The notes beneath the pieces are model-generated. The model did not search any database and was not told where the DNA came from. It worked only from the letters and a program-made list of their open reading frames with translations. Source: Candidatus Epulonipiscium viviparus (GTDB taxonomy: Bacteria > Bacillota > Clostridia > Lachnospirales > Cellulosilyticaceae). Taken from it: a stretch of DNA of 64,000 bases. The position numbers were made by a program, and so were the translations under genes. Below, piece after piece: positions 31,701 to 39,550 of the stretch. Where the stretch lies: positions 3,216,672 to 3,280,671 of the forward strand of contig NZ_CP117982.1 in assembly GCF_030708075.1 (NCBI RefSeq), written 5' to 3'. Position 1 is the first letter of the stretch; every line of letters starts with the position of its first letter.

Positions 31701-34700
31701 TACCACCCCGCCTGTCATCCACTACAACGGTAAAGCAATGGCCGCGAATGAAATTGTCGATCTAACGGGAGCGAATGGATTGATAGCAAATTCGATATAT
31801 GCACCAGAAATAACAGTTACCGATGCCAACACGCCGCTTCCAGTTGTAAGAGTTGACATATACGAAGGCAAATTTGACAGTCCACCGAACGTTAAGGCGA
31901 CCAAGATCAAAATAGCCGACATTACGAAACAGCCGCTAGGGACATATACTATAGTCTACTCAGCAAACGACGTCGTATCCTGGCGCTCAATATATATACA
32001 AGTTGAGATAATAGCAGGTACACCAGAAGTAGAGGAAAATTTACCGATCATAACAATACTAGACAAAAACGGTACGGTACGTGACGAGACGCAAGATGTT
32101 GGCGGTACGGGAGCGACATTTCAACATGAAGTAGCGGTAAATACTACCGTCGAGGATTTCCATAAAATGGTTCAATATTCTGCAACTACAGCGGATAAAT
32201 CTAAAGAATTACCTGTCGTAGTAACTAATATTACGCACGATAATAACTCGCAATTCTCCAGCATAGAGCAATTTCTCACCGTTCCAGGTTACTATACTGT
32301 CACACTACAAGCACGCGATGGAGAAGTGGCGGCCATTCGACGAATTAGCATTCGAATAGTAGATACGAGCGCTCCTGTAATTAGCTACCAAGGCGAAGCG
32401 ATCCCTAACGGTGAAACCATCAAAATTACTCTTGTTCAGCCGGAACGATTTAATGCCGATGATATTACAATCACAGACAATTCTCTCAACGCTGGTGGTT
32501 CGGGAGTGTATATTACTCCTCCAGGTGCCGCATCGCCATCCACAACGCTAATCAAATTTAATAACAAAACAGCCGGCACTGGCTTTGCTGACTCGCTAAA
32601 TAAAGTCGGAGAAGTGGTCGGCACATACAACCTAAAATTCATCGGCAGAGACTGGCAGCCGGGAATCGCTTTAGGAGTAAATAAAAATGCCGACGTCTTT
32701 ATAGAAGTGGAAGTTTTAGCAAACGCGCCAGCTGCAGATACAGAAAAACCAGTAATCGCCAAACCAGAAAAAGAGTCAATTACAGTCAAAATAGGGTCGG
32801 AATTTATTATGCCTCCTACCCCAGCGGTGACAGATAACGGACCTGATGCGCTAACAGCTCTTACCACGATATTAAACTCAGATAATAAAGTGGTAACTGA
32901 AATCGATACAACAGTAGCCGCGGTCTACACAATTCAATACGATGCGGTCGATAAGTCGGGTAACAAGGCAGATCCACAATATGTAACAGTAACCGTAACA
33001 GATGTTGTGGACGGCGCACCTACATTTCCTAATTCGGAAGTAGCGCTTGACGAAATTCATCTGGGTTCGGCACCGGCAATTGATACAAGTGCAGCAGCTC
33101 TCAAGACCACTCTCAAGGCGCTATTAGATCCAAAATTTGCCAGCGATCCAAATGTTATAATTACCCCGGGAAAGGTGACCTGGGGCTATAGCAATAAATT
33201 TTTAAACAATAGAGTTAATGTAGTCCGAATTCCATTCACGGCTGAGCTAAATGGCATATCAAATGACTTAACTTACACTCGTACACTTGCACTTGATCAG
33301 GAAGAGCCTGCATTTTATATTTTCAATACAACAGCAAAAGATAATATATTGGCAATAGTGAAGGGGCAAGAATGGTATCCGTATGCCGCGGCAGATGCGA
33401 AAGACGGCAACTTAATTCCAGAAACCATTCGTACATTGATTGGCCCAGACGGCGAAACAGTTGGGCAGTTTAAAGGCTATAAAGAACCAGGGGAAGCTAA
33501 AGTAGAGCAATACGGATTATATCAGCATAAGCACGAAGTAACAGACAGCGATGGCAATTCGATCGAAGCCACCTTCTACAGTATAGCAGTCCCACCCGAA
33601 AATGATGCCAACCGTCTCGCGATTAAAGTCGACGGAACAGCTCCGACATATGATTCAAATTCCAAGCTCAAAATAAATACGCGTGAAATAGCTCGGTATA
33701 CACCATTTGCGCCAGTAGTCGAGATGCCAGATGGTAGCGAATTGGAGACGATCATATTATCAACCACGCCGGTTGGTGGAAATAGAGAGATAGAATTATT
33801 AACGCTTAATGGCACACTAGAAGATGCGAAAGAGATCGCAGCTGAACCAGGAATATATACAATAGCCTACATCGTTCGCGATCAAACCGACCCGGTTAAT
33901 AAAGTTGGCGCATATATCGAGGAAATTACTGTTACAGAGGCAGAAAACAATGCTCCAAGCCTAACGATCACATCCGCCAATGGTCCTCACACAGAAAATT
34001 TCGCTTTAATGGCTCCGCTCAATAGTGAACTTTTACTTAGCGCGGCAGCTACAGACGAAGGAGTAGACATTCCGGTGAGTGCGGTCATTGCTAAACAAGA
34101 CGATGCTAATTGGGTTGGCTCAATGGCAGATATTACCAAAACCGCAGGAACATATACCGTCACATATACAGCCGCAGATACTTTCGATGAAAACTTAAAC
34201 GTCTCGATTACAGCTACCATCACTGTCGCATCAGCAGATAGTGCTCCTACATTCAAAGATGGTACGCTTGTTCTAGAAGAGATATTCATGGATACTGTGT
34301 TAGCTACTCCAACCGAAGAGCATCTCAAAACGCTATTCGCAAAGCCAGAAGAGATCACGATTACGGGTGTAGTTGCAAAGCAGGCGCATGGAAATCTTCC
34401 TACAAGCAAAGCTAGGGTCAACGTGGTCACCACCACCTTCACAGCCGCAAATACTAACGGATCGCAAGAACTCACTCATATCCAGACAACAGTACTTGAT
34501 CAGGACACTCCGGCATTTGGTATTAACAATATCGCAACCAACGACGTGATTACAGTCAGTACAAAAGGTCGAGCATTCTTTCCGTTCGCTGCGACTGACA
34601 AGCAAGACGGCAGCAGTTTAATCGCAAAAACAGTCCGCACACTCATCGATCCTGCAGGAGATATCAAAGGTACATTTACAGGAGCTACCGGTTCAGACGA

Positions 34701-37700
34701 CAAAGACACCGGCTCCTCAAATACATTCGGTTTACATCAATATGTATACGAAGTGGCAGATAGCGACAACAATGCTATCAAATCTACAGTATATGTTTTC
34801 ACCACACCGAATGAAGCTCAGCAATCCGCTAATCCTGCAATCACTGTCGATGCGAAAATAGCTACCTACGACACCAAAGGAACAAAGATGAATATCGAGC
34901 CAAAGGAGGCCGCTCAAGGCGAGTATACCCCAACAATTGTCGTTCCAAGCGATTCCACGCTAAAGATAGTCATCCTTAAAGGCGAAGGCACCAAGGAAAA
35001 TCTAAAGGCAACTCTCGTAAATGATGACGCGACAGCAGCAGATATAACAGCGCTGACACCAGGCTCATATACTATCGGCTACATGGCAGTTGATAATAAC
35101 AACGCTGAAAAAGTGAGTATGTTCTTACAAGCTCTCACTGTTACACCAGACGCTACTCCTCCGGTTCTTACCGCGCCAGCTATTACAGAATACGAAGTGG
35201 CACAAGGAGAAAAATTCGTTCCGCCGACATTAACGGCCCTCGATGCGATTGATGGAGACGTCACCGCGACATATGAAGTTACCCGCGACGGCGCTTCAGC
35301 AACTCTCGATACTAACGTAACAGCGGGTACAAAATATACGATCACGTATACCGCCACAGATGCAGCTGGAAATGTTTCAAACGAAGTAACAATCACACTC
35401 ACAATTTTGGGGCCATTAATTACGTTCGACGTTCCACAAGATGCTAAGCTCACGTTCAACGTTGGGGAAGAATTCATACCTCCAAAAGTGACCGCCACAG
35501 ATGCATATAGCATGCCTCTCGAGACAGAATATTCGGTTATACGTCGTAAAAGCGGTTTTATCAATACGAATACAGCCTGGAAGACGGAAAACATTACCAA
35601 GCAAGGTGGCAAATATTCCCTGCTATATACCGCACACGATGCAGCAGGCAACGAAGCGGCCAAGGAAGTCAACATCACCGTGACAGATACGCAAGCTCCT
35701 GTAATCAAATATAACGGCGAGGACGCAGGAGCAACAGCGACTCTCGATCTTCAAAAAAATTCAGCTCTTATAATCGATGTCGCGATGGAAGATGATGCGG
35801 CGATGGCAAAATTCACTCGCGAAGTTACAGACCCAAACAATAAAAAAGTCAACGATACCAACTTCCCTAATATTACAGCAAAGCCGGGGACATATACTGC
35901 GGTCTACGATGCAAACGATGGTTATGGGCAAGATAAATTTACACTCACAATTAATGTTTCAGACGCTGAGGCAGACAAAACTGGTGTCCCTGTAATTACC
36001 GCTTACGACGAACGAGGCAAAAAAGAGATCCCAGCTGTCGCTCCTGGTGCAACCCTAACCAGAGTTTTCAGATTGCTAGATGATACTCCAGAAACTCTCG
36101 ATATTACTCATACTACAGATATCCCGGCTACCATCACCGTCGATTATACTGGAAGCATATCCAATGTCTCTCAAACCGTAGCTTTAGAAGATATCTTCCG
36201 TACGCCAGCATATTACACCACCACCGTTATTGCTACCAGCACCGCGGACCCCACAAAATCTTCGATGCTTACCTATACTACTGTCATACAAGATAATTGG
36301 AAGCCAACATACTATTTCAACAACGTCGAGCAAGCAGATCTAACAGAAGCGACAATGGAGCACCTACTCAATAGCGGCACTCTCGCTCCTAACGTTGTAG
36401 CATACGACAATTCTCTAAGAGCAGGCAACGCGCCAGTTAAAATAGTTAGCATCATCGATGGGCAAGAAACTCAAGTACTTCCGCATAAAGATGGCAACGG
36501 CAAAGATCTCGTTTTCACGGCATCGCAGTATCCACTCAAAGTTGATGGCACAGGCAAACCATATGCTGATGCGGAAATCATGGCCATCGTGGCAGAACTT
36601 GGCAATCAAGTAGGTACTCACAAATTATCGTATTACGCATCTCAGTGGCAAGGATATAACGCAGCATCAAATGGTGACCACTCAGAATTTTTCCTTACAG
36701 TCAACGTTGTTACAACTCTCGATGCCGATGCGCCAATTATATCTGAGCCAGAAAAACTCGCGTATACCGTCGAGCACGGCGCAGCGTTCACGATGCCGGT
36801 CGCTCCAACAGCCACTGATGCGCAAGACGGTCCAGTAGATGTTATAACGAAAGTTCAAGCTCCAGATGGAACAATTTCCGATTTTGTTGATACGCAAAAA
36901 TCTGGCGAGCACAAGATCATCTACTCGGCAACAGATGCGGCTGGCAATAAAGCTAAAGTGAAAATAGTTACCGTTACAGTTAATCCCGGAGCATCCACAG
37001 GTCCAGTCATTTCATACGGTGGTGATACAAGCGAATCTATCGCAGTAAGCATGGATACCGGCTACTCCGTGCTTGAATCTATAACAGCTACAGAAGGTTC
37101 AACTATCACATATGATGTCGATAGCAGCAATGCAGAATCAACATATACAAAAGCTGCACTCGACGCAGATGTTGAAGCCTTAGGTGCTGGTGAACACACG
37201 ATAACCATCACCGCTACAAACGAAACAGACAATTTAACAGACGAGTTAACCATCACTTTAACTGTAGCAGATCCAACTATTTTATACGGTGAAGCAGATT
37301 ATACAGGTTCTTCGAATAACATATATTTAAACGCCGAGGCAAAAACACTCGAAGAAATTACAACAACTAGTAATAACGAGTTAACATTTTCGATAGACGG
37401 TAGCGCAAAGATAACTTACACAGATGCGGCCTTAAGAACAGAGATTGCCAAATTACCTGACTCGATTGACTCGAGTATGCCATATGCTATAGTTTTCTCT
37501 ACAGGAGCAACTGGATTTGATTTCACATTAAACGTCACAGTAGATAACACTCCTCCGGTAATCACCGTAACTGATGAGCTAGGCGCAACGGTCACAAATT
37601 TTGAAATAGAAGTTATGACCGATGACCAAACAATAGGCTCATACACATTTACTGTAGAAGATGCCAACCCAAATGAGACAGCAAGTCTAACTACTACAGA

Positions 37701-39330
37701 AACAATCACCAAAGACGGCGCTAACTTCGGCGATGGTATAGCGATGGTCACATACGAAGCCGGCGAATATGTAATTACTTCCAGCTACACAGATGCAGCA
37801 GGAAATATTACCGCAGTAAATCTCAATGTCACCGTAGTTGGAGATACAGAGGCTCCGGTCATCACAGTTCCAGCGGTTTTGGAATATAAGGTTGCAGTAG
37901 GTGATTCAAGCTTTATCGTGCCTATAGCTCCGGGAGTGACCGACAATAAAGATGGAGTTTTAATCGCAACAGAAACTATTGAAGGGCCAGATGGTGCCAC
38001 TGGGTTTGATGTTAGCATACCAGGTGTATACAAATTCACATACACGGCATCTGACGCGGCAGGAAATGAAGCAATCCCGGTGGTAATAACTATCACGGTA
38101 ACAGATGAACTTGTTCTCAGTGTAACAGCTGATGCGCATGTATATACTCAAGATGCAAGTATCAGATTTATCATTGGCTCTGAGATTCCATATCTATCAC
38201 ACAACGTAACAGGTACTGGCTTCGAGGATGCGGCAGTAACTATTAAAGTAAATGGTACAGATACAGATTCAGATTCATTATCCACCGCTCTCACAGAGGC
38301 CTTAGCGTCAGCGGGCAATCACACAGTTGCGTATTATGTAAACGGAACACTTACTCTCACTCTCACATTTGCAGCAGAAGCCAACACTCCTCCGATCATA
38401 ACGGTCACATATGATGGTAATTCATACACAGCTGATGTGAATAATTCAGATGTGCTTACAGATGAGATCATAATCGCCGAAGGGTCAGGAGCGCTAATTG
38501 AATATGAGGTCACAGACAACGGTGATCCTGTATCTATTGAAACAATGATAAACTCCTCTGATGGCGGGATGGGTACTACATTAGACGACTTGCATAGTTT
38601 CCCTGGCACATACTCTATCAAATTCACAGCAACGGACGCGACTGATTTGACAACAACTACCACAATTACAGCCAATGTCATAGTAGTAGCGAAGCCTATA
38701 TTGCAAATTGATAACGTGGAAGCAAAAGATGTTGAGCACATAACACTTCAGAGAAGTGGATCTGCTGAAGATTATACCTTATATACCGATGCGTTTTCGT
38801 CGACAATCACGACAGCGGCTGGAACTGAGGTCATTACAGTTACCCTCGACGGGACTGAATATGGTTCTTATGATCCGTCATTATGGGATTCATTTACTAT
38901 AGATGATACCAACGCGCTAGGATTAATGAATACCTTTGTCTTCAGTGCAGCAAGTTCTTATATTCCAGAACTTACCGACAGCTTTACGTTAAAAGTCAAA
39001 GTGAATTTATTACCGACGATAACTTTCCCTACTGCGCAAGATGATGGTTCAGGAACATTGTCGGCCACTATTGCAGCAGGCGAAACAATAGGAGTAAACA
39101 TAGAAGATGCGAATGACGATAATTTGGCTATTACCTATAGCATAGATGATTCGTCAGGTGGAATAATCGCCTCTGAAGAAACATTTACCCAAGAAGATTT
39201 CGACGAAGATATTAAAAATCTTACTGACGATATGTATACAGTAACGATCTCGGCCATAGATGATCCTGATGCTATGAATACAGCAACGGCTAGTTTAGCA
39301 TTGACAGTAGGAACTGGCGTAGCCGAATAG
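22735..39330 (+). CDS. Giant secreted protein of tandem Ig/cadherin-like modules
   Basis: An intact frame of 5,531 codons with a strong promoter, a good ribosome binding site and a terminator. Residues 1-24 are a signal peptide (hydrophobic core IALFMATTLTI, cleavage probably after NTLA). Residues 25-120 are acidic-aromatic, with DSSF repeats and then FEDFEDYE-type repeats. From about 24200 to the end I count roughly 45-50 modules of 80-110 residues. Many show the bacterial surface Ig-like (DUF5011/HYR-type) pattern: TTPPVI at the start, PAVTATD in the middle, GTYTVTYTATDAAGN near the end. Others are cadherin-like. I saw no cysteine, no enzyme domain, no SLH domain, no LPxTG sorting signal and no C-terminal hydrophobic helix, so attachment is unexplained. 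Likely a long surface fibre, adhesin or coat component; the function is inferred from architecture only. The decayed gene upstream looks like a paralogue. Confidence 0.9.
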   Translation: MSKLHRKIALFMATTLTININTLAIEPIDFPDFSFEQTLETELLDPDWVTEDLNNPFDSSFDSSFDSSFDSSFEDFEDYENTFEDFENVFEDFEDYEDYFENDFPELEQSLEEPLMPDSSTNSVDTPVIETSLTTIYIDGIATDISNTYPYVALTNTVLSTNAVELPAVTFDANSSKPLYLRVTAAADSSSAARIASAPFDASGGILTIASGVDTATADAAIADARSVLSSYTASYFASEGDTVPVYTLKITAPISATIEFTVPEAEGFYDEFTVESSADGTPAKSIYVNQYSSGWAIPRVTVSSGKDAILAKTERFYVEFKDDKLIEDKDTMVSTNLFIGDRIYSDDFSNNFRYKFTYADPDDSNNTIILEVTFIEANAVLDIVDTLENARWIMASSDVVEDGVLNQEKAATLLETMATNIALNLYTEYEADFRYYRPGWKITYTPENIVKNGNSLTFNITVEEPPLNTATRSPGARKTTETITATLITTNDPPEWIPGSYMPTKSYYSGTDHSVLPKPMAYDKESETNINGIIKSVEFKVSGTDEYIVQDLDALIQPDPVNSDPALFFITGGEWGMPLAGEYKLTFVATDSSGNEISLTTNIIVVSDESTRVAIVVDEIPGISTPLISVRPVEKDAVWTIPDLYASFKVYPEYNPEVPVEVLRTITKDGKPYISDYGEETDKDIKNGFAGADYAGELSLGVSGEYEITITATATEDPSNTAQVVYKLLVTASGDIDKAIEGLTLDPIMVDDLKLSYEDVFYFTTVKQQEAIILDTFSEEIEKKLSTFNLREPMTHTVKISELSSTLGSFNYEFIITDQYGTSNLNHPSAPTEFIGTMELKKNIIASPMIYATYYDVVGGGNLEALGEYYMEAKVGDKSVVVPTIKVQDAEGKPITGPYFSQRRVYYSPDINDLNQTSTNWVQLSETSESNSTTKINVPPAELAANQLKSGGYVILYNAVYDLPNDLSTGTFPVLDGTKNLLYYNDAGFKTIIQVANKSQIKLDQEHNGDYSNNLSDVTRNHKDEYVIPKVQVGDNTSPILNTHYTVTIDDGSTSKVVKNEAEISNITQTPGEYKLTYAHKTEANNFVSFIVSVLEVPAPEISLVQGISQDKPITFNQLSFSKWQNPVLIDNKPAEYNHFLAYYKLEDEEEYTFVDDEYVGFLTLRDELAKKTGRFNLKFTTAVGSNPNSVFVDVIIKPDFHLERNEDYPGMISNIAFDLNGDGIPEVEDVFEIMSELFVKTFVVTENQPITLPYITIGRYIPGDPEPPAAPAVVTNADGDVVAVEDITKKTGLYTVTYTAPASIAIEDIPLDDFIFYIDVQKSPAITLEHGGITYRGNFIVLAETDGPLVITPGTEYYNGSDEVTYKITQGGKDWTGALDDITKSAGTYAITYSLPGAKDITATIFVFGPKKELSINISEVPNKVALSELDQLQWPIVEVSYGGDPIAINELDSYEVTATYLGGKSTQSVANAISVEPPTNATDAIDLIKANGSGMYTFKYKATYDGKSVSTGSHFIQVLPPQLDHAAITYFEMPSLFTIPEYPGTGTLYYSVVGEDGSIKQEFTRWASDSTYYSLEEEKLTIKYYREFLGERSDTKEFVIQTKEGITEKLVITIDGNIKNIDVPYMSNWSDDLLPTATVSDGTTPYQVSITSAQLSQNEVNAASTGTIVGTVNTSAPGIYFATYTAVDLNTGTSADPVVIVITVTENAAPVFDKLPSFSAATVGVPYTIPAVTATDPDGHEVDITYSADDGATKLPLIAPYTFNEIGDKTLTFYATDKVPQAATSQTTKTISVKNAEPAVITIDHGGTLYRGDFTLAPEFGQVDATYITSLENVTATHYGEDVTDQIERKIIQVTDVNGSVINREITELSQILDEIGTYTIRWSVGNDSVTATINVRDTTAPIIIYSGPKLFSHSLKDDPNGFEVPYLYTDEELQAVVTITSGDSTLPNTTSHITTAGKYTLTYTAVDAAGNEAEPVVLSVNVEPLDAAAPTISVSDGTKTYTVDSVITLIAGSPAPTFTATASDNTEVTFDDTSIDMNTPGDYQIMFTTETGAMLILTVSVLENEPPAVVVEYKNITYTYRDVPSAPDFTVKLTEADPTPIFKATATDNGQSVPVDPPVIKKYNVDDDTTEDSSLTLDELTANPGTYHLLFNATDTINSQIVGTVIAEVQINDVPTLTYNGSSDAASVDINFGDTIPNVIVSDLEYDRDMAAQTSTFEVSINGETSTHSNDATIDTSEATLKVGTNILIFTYTDAEGQKATYTLTINVAQPDRLPVITHNGKPIESTETVTLTIKAGSTIDVSIADPDGDPMIISYSITNESLGDIYSDDYTTTADFEAALDAHLTALKIAPDETETVYNLDIFVDNADGENLTSTGFRLTVTSDAPTLTYGTYSGSTVYAEDTFLEGSAHTILDVVAADSDGTITSFTYDDGSGYGMKDYDRDTLIEYLTMLTNLDMPFLTFTATDNAGLTAILYLTLTITEDTPPTISYNNEPVTNGFGQGALSLTVHTNQIAELPAFTAEDKEGDVTSFTYSIDYAEAKPYTQEALAADLAAVDTTLSASSSITIIATDNNNKTSQLDVTITFNHPPVFTIDSVEAGETAEVTLVAEEVLDQPLVISTTDKEDGMTMDITLTVNGEARDDYWHSGGTEWYDIAKTLPIAADPYVFEFTATDLAEGTSTLTLNVTVVAAEVDATIPTLTLQYGQTEIIANSDNPNVAETLTVNLETLEDFVIKSVDETASGEADLIPTVTLGGIDIEGTTTEEKATATKAAVQSLSADATEEQRTLQIIANDGTNTSTITVIIIINGAPKIVPLENESYQTVVGDKAFEMPIPAVEDVVGDATTISYTITNAQGETVTDVASMVATEGVYTVTYIATDSYNKTSDPYTITVTIIAETREPIFKNPGLTAYKIESGSEFVIPEVTAVDGMTGNELPVARLVTKGTSSVAEDAITNIAGDYAITYSATSASGVRGTYVITVKVTDTTPPVIHYNGKAMAANEIVDLTGANGLIANSIYAPEITVTDANTPLPVVRVDIYEGKFDSPPNVKATKIKIADITKQPLGTYTIVYSANDVVSWRSIYIQVEIIAGTPEVEENLPIITILDKNGTVRDETQDVGGTGATFQHEVAVNTTVEDFHKMVQYSATTADKSKELPVVVTNITHDNNSQFSSIEQFLTVPGYYTVTLQARDGEVAAIRRISIRIVDTSAPVISYQGEAIPNGETIKITLVQPERFNADDITITDNSLNAGGSGVYITPPGAASPSTTLIKFNNKTAGTGFADSLNKVGEVVGTYNLKFIGRDWQPGIALGVNKNADVFIEVEVLANAPAADTEKPVIAKPEKESITVKIGSEFIMPPTPAVTDNGPDALTALTTILNSDNKVVTEIDTTVAAVYTIQYDAVDKSGNKADPQYVTVTVTDVVDGAPTFPNSEVALDEIHLGSAPAIDTSAAALKTTLKALLDPKFASDPNVIITPGKVTWGYSNKFLNNRVNVVRIPFTAELNGISNDLTYTRTLALDQEEPAFYIFNTTAKDNILAIVKGQEWYPYAAADAKDGNLIPETIRTLIGPDGETVGQFKGYKEPGEAKVEQYGLYQHKHEVTDSDGNSIEATFYSIAVPPENDANRLAIKVDGTAPTYDSNSKLKINTREIARYTPFAPVVEMPDGSELETIILSTTPVGGNREIELLTLNGTLEDAKEIAAEPGIYTIAYIVRDQTDPVNKVGAYIEEITVTEAENNAPSLTITSANGPHTENFALMAPLNSELLLSAAATDEGVDIPVSAVIAKQDDANWVGSMADITKTAGTYTVTYTAADTFDENLNVSITATITVASADSAPTFKDGTLVLEEIFMDTVLATPTEEHLKTLFAKPEEITITGVVAKQAHGNLPTSKARVNVVTTTFTAANTNGSQELTHIQTTVLDQDTPAFGINNIATNDVITVSTKGRAFFPFAATDKQDGSSLIAKTVRTLIDPAGDIKGTFTGATGSDDKDTGSSNTFGLHQYVYEVADSDNNAIKSTVYVFTTPNEAQQSANPAITVDAKIATYDTKGTKMNIEPKEAAQGEYTPTIVVPSDSTLKIVILKGEGTKENLKATLVNDDATAADITALTPGSYTIGYMAVDNNNAEKVSMFLQALTVTPDATPPVLTAPAITEYEVAQGEKFVPPTLTALDAIDGDVTATYEVTRDGASATLDTNVTAGTKYTITYTATDAAGNVSNEVTITLTILGPLITFDVPQDAKLTFNVGEEFIPPKVTATDAYSMPLETEYSVIRRKSGFINTNTAWKTENITKQGGKYSLLYTAHDAAGNEAAKEVNITVTDTQAPVIKYNGEDAGATATLDLQKNSALIIDVAMEDDAAMAKFTREVTDPNNKKVNDTNFPNITAKPGTYTAVYDANDGYGQDKFTLTINVSDAEADKTGVPVITAYDERGKKEIPAVAPGATLTRVFRLLDDTPETLDITHTTDIPATITVDYTGSISNVSQTVALEDIFRTPAYYTTTVIATSTADPTKSSMLTYTTVIQDNWKPTYYFNNVEQADLTEATMEHLLNSGTLAPNVVAYDNSLRAGNAPVKIVSIIDGQETQVLPHKDGNGKDLVFTASQYPLKVDGTGKPYADAEIMAIVAELGNQVGTHKLSYYASQWQGYNAASNGDHSEFFLTVNVVTTLDADAPIISEPEKLAYTVEHGAAFTMPVAPTATDAQDGPVDVITKVQAPDGTISDFVDTQKSGEHKIIYSATDAAGNKAKVKIVTVTVNPGASTGPVISYGGDTSESIAVSMDTGYSVLESITATEGSTITYDVDSSNAESTYTKAALDADVEALGAGEHTITITATNETDNLTDELTITLTVADPTILYGEADYTGSSNNIYLNAEAKTLEEITTTSNNELTFSIDGSAKITYTDAALRTEIAKLPDSIDSSMPYAIVFSTGATGFDFTLNVTVDNTPPVITVTDELGATVTNFEIEVMTDDQTIGSYTFTVEDANPNETASLTTTETITKDGANFGDGIAMVTYEAGEYVITSSYTDAAGNITAVNLNVTVVGDTEAPVITVPAVLEYKVAVGDSSFIVPIAPGVTDNKDGVLIATETIEGPDGATGFDVSIPGVYKFTYTASDAAGNEAIPVVITITVTDELVLSVTADAHVYTQDASIRFIIGSEIPYLSHNVTGTGFEDAAVTIKVNGTDTDSDSLSTALTEALASAGNHTVAYYVNGTLTLTLTFAAEANTPPIITVTYDGNSYTADVNNSDVLTDEIIIAEGSGALIEYEVTDNGDPVSIETMINSSDGGMGTTLDDLHSFPGTYSIKFTATDATDLTTTTTITANVIVVAKPILQIDNVEAKDVEHITLQRSGSAEDYTLYTDAFSSTITTAAGTEVITVTLDGTEYGSYDPSLWDSFTIDDTNALGLMNTFVFSAASSYIPELTDSFTLKVKVNLLPTITFPTAQDDGSGTLSATIAAGETIGVNIEDANDDNLAITYSIDDSSGGIIASEETFTQEDFDEDIKNLTDDMYTVTISAIDDPDAMNTATASLALTVGTGVAE
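31440..36990 (+). repeat. Duplicated multi-module cassette within the Ig-like giant
   Basis: Two kinds of larger repeat are visible at protein level. The module run at about 31440-33000 (an Ig module, VIHYNGKA, IITILDKNG, ISYQGEA, then KPVIAKPEKE) matches in order the run at about 35400-36990 (TFDVPQDAK, VIKYNGED, VITAYDERG, YYFNNVEQ, then PIISEPEKL). Between them, the block at about 33010-33940 (APTFPNSEV, VRTLIGPDGE, YQHKHEVTDSDGN) matches that at about 34240-35140 (APTFKDGTL, VRTLIDPAGD, HQYVYEVADSDNN). Identity is moderate, so the duplications are old. Confidence 0.7.
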
Positions 39331-39390
39331 ATTAGATAAAGAAAAACGCAAAGTATATGCTATACCCACATACCGAAGATAAATAATTTT

Positions 39391-39420
39391 TGAGGGGACA
39401 CTCGATGCCCCTCATTTTTT
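39391..39420 (+). terminator. Rho-independent terminator after the Ig-like giant
   Basis: TGAGGGG (39391-39397) pairs with CCCCTCA (39408-39414) around a ten-base loop, followed by TTTTTT. Confidence 0.88.
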
Positions 39421-39484
39421 ATGCCATGGGTTAAGTAGATAAGACAAGATAAGAGGAAATACATATGAGAGATTAAGAAGTTGC

Positions 39485-39490
39485 TATAAT
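39485..39490 (+). promoter_or_regulatory. Possible -10 element for argDF
   Basis: A perfect TATAAT about 60 bases before the argD start. No good -35 hexamer lies at the right distance, so activator dependence or chance are both possible. I saw no clear ARG-box palindrome. Confidence 0.4.
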
Positions 39491-39550
39491 AGATCAGCAG
39501 CAGTCAAGATGATTGCTCTGACATATCAAATTAAAAGGAGTAATTAAGCT

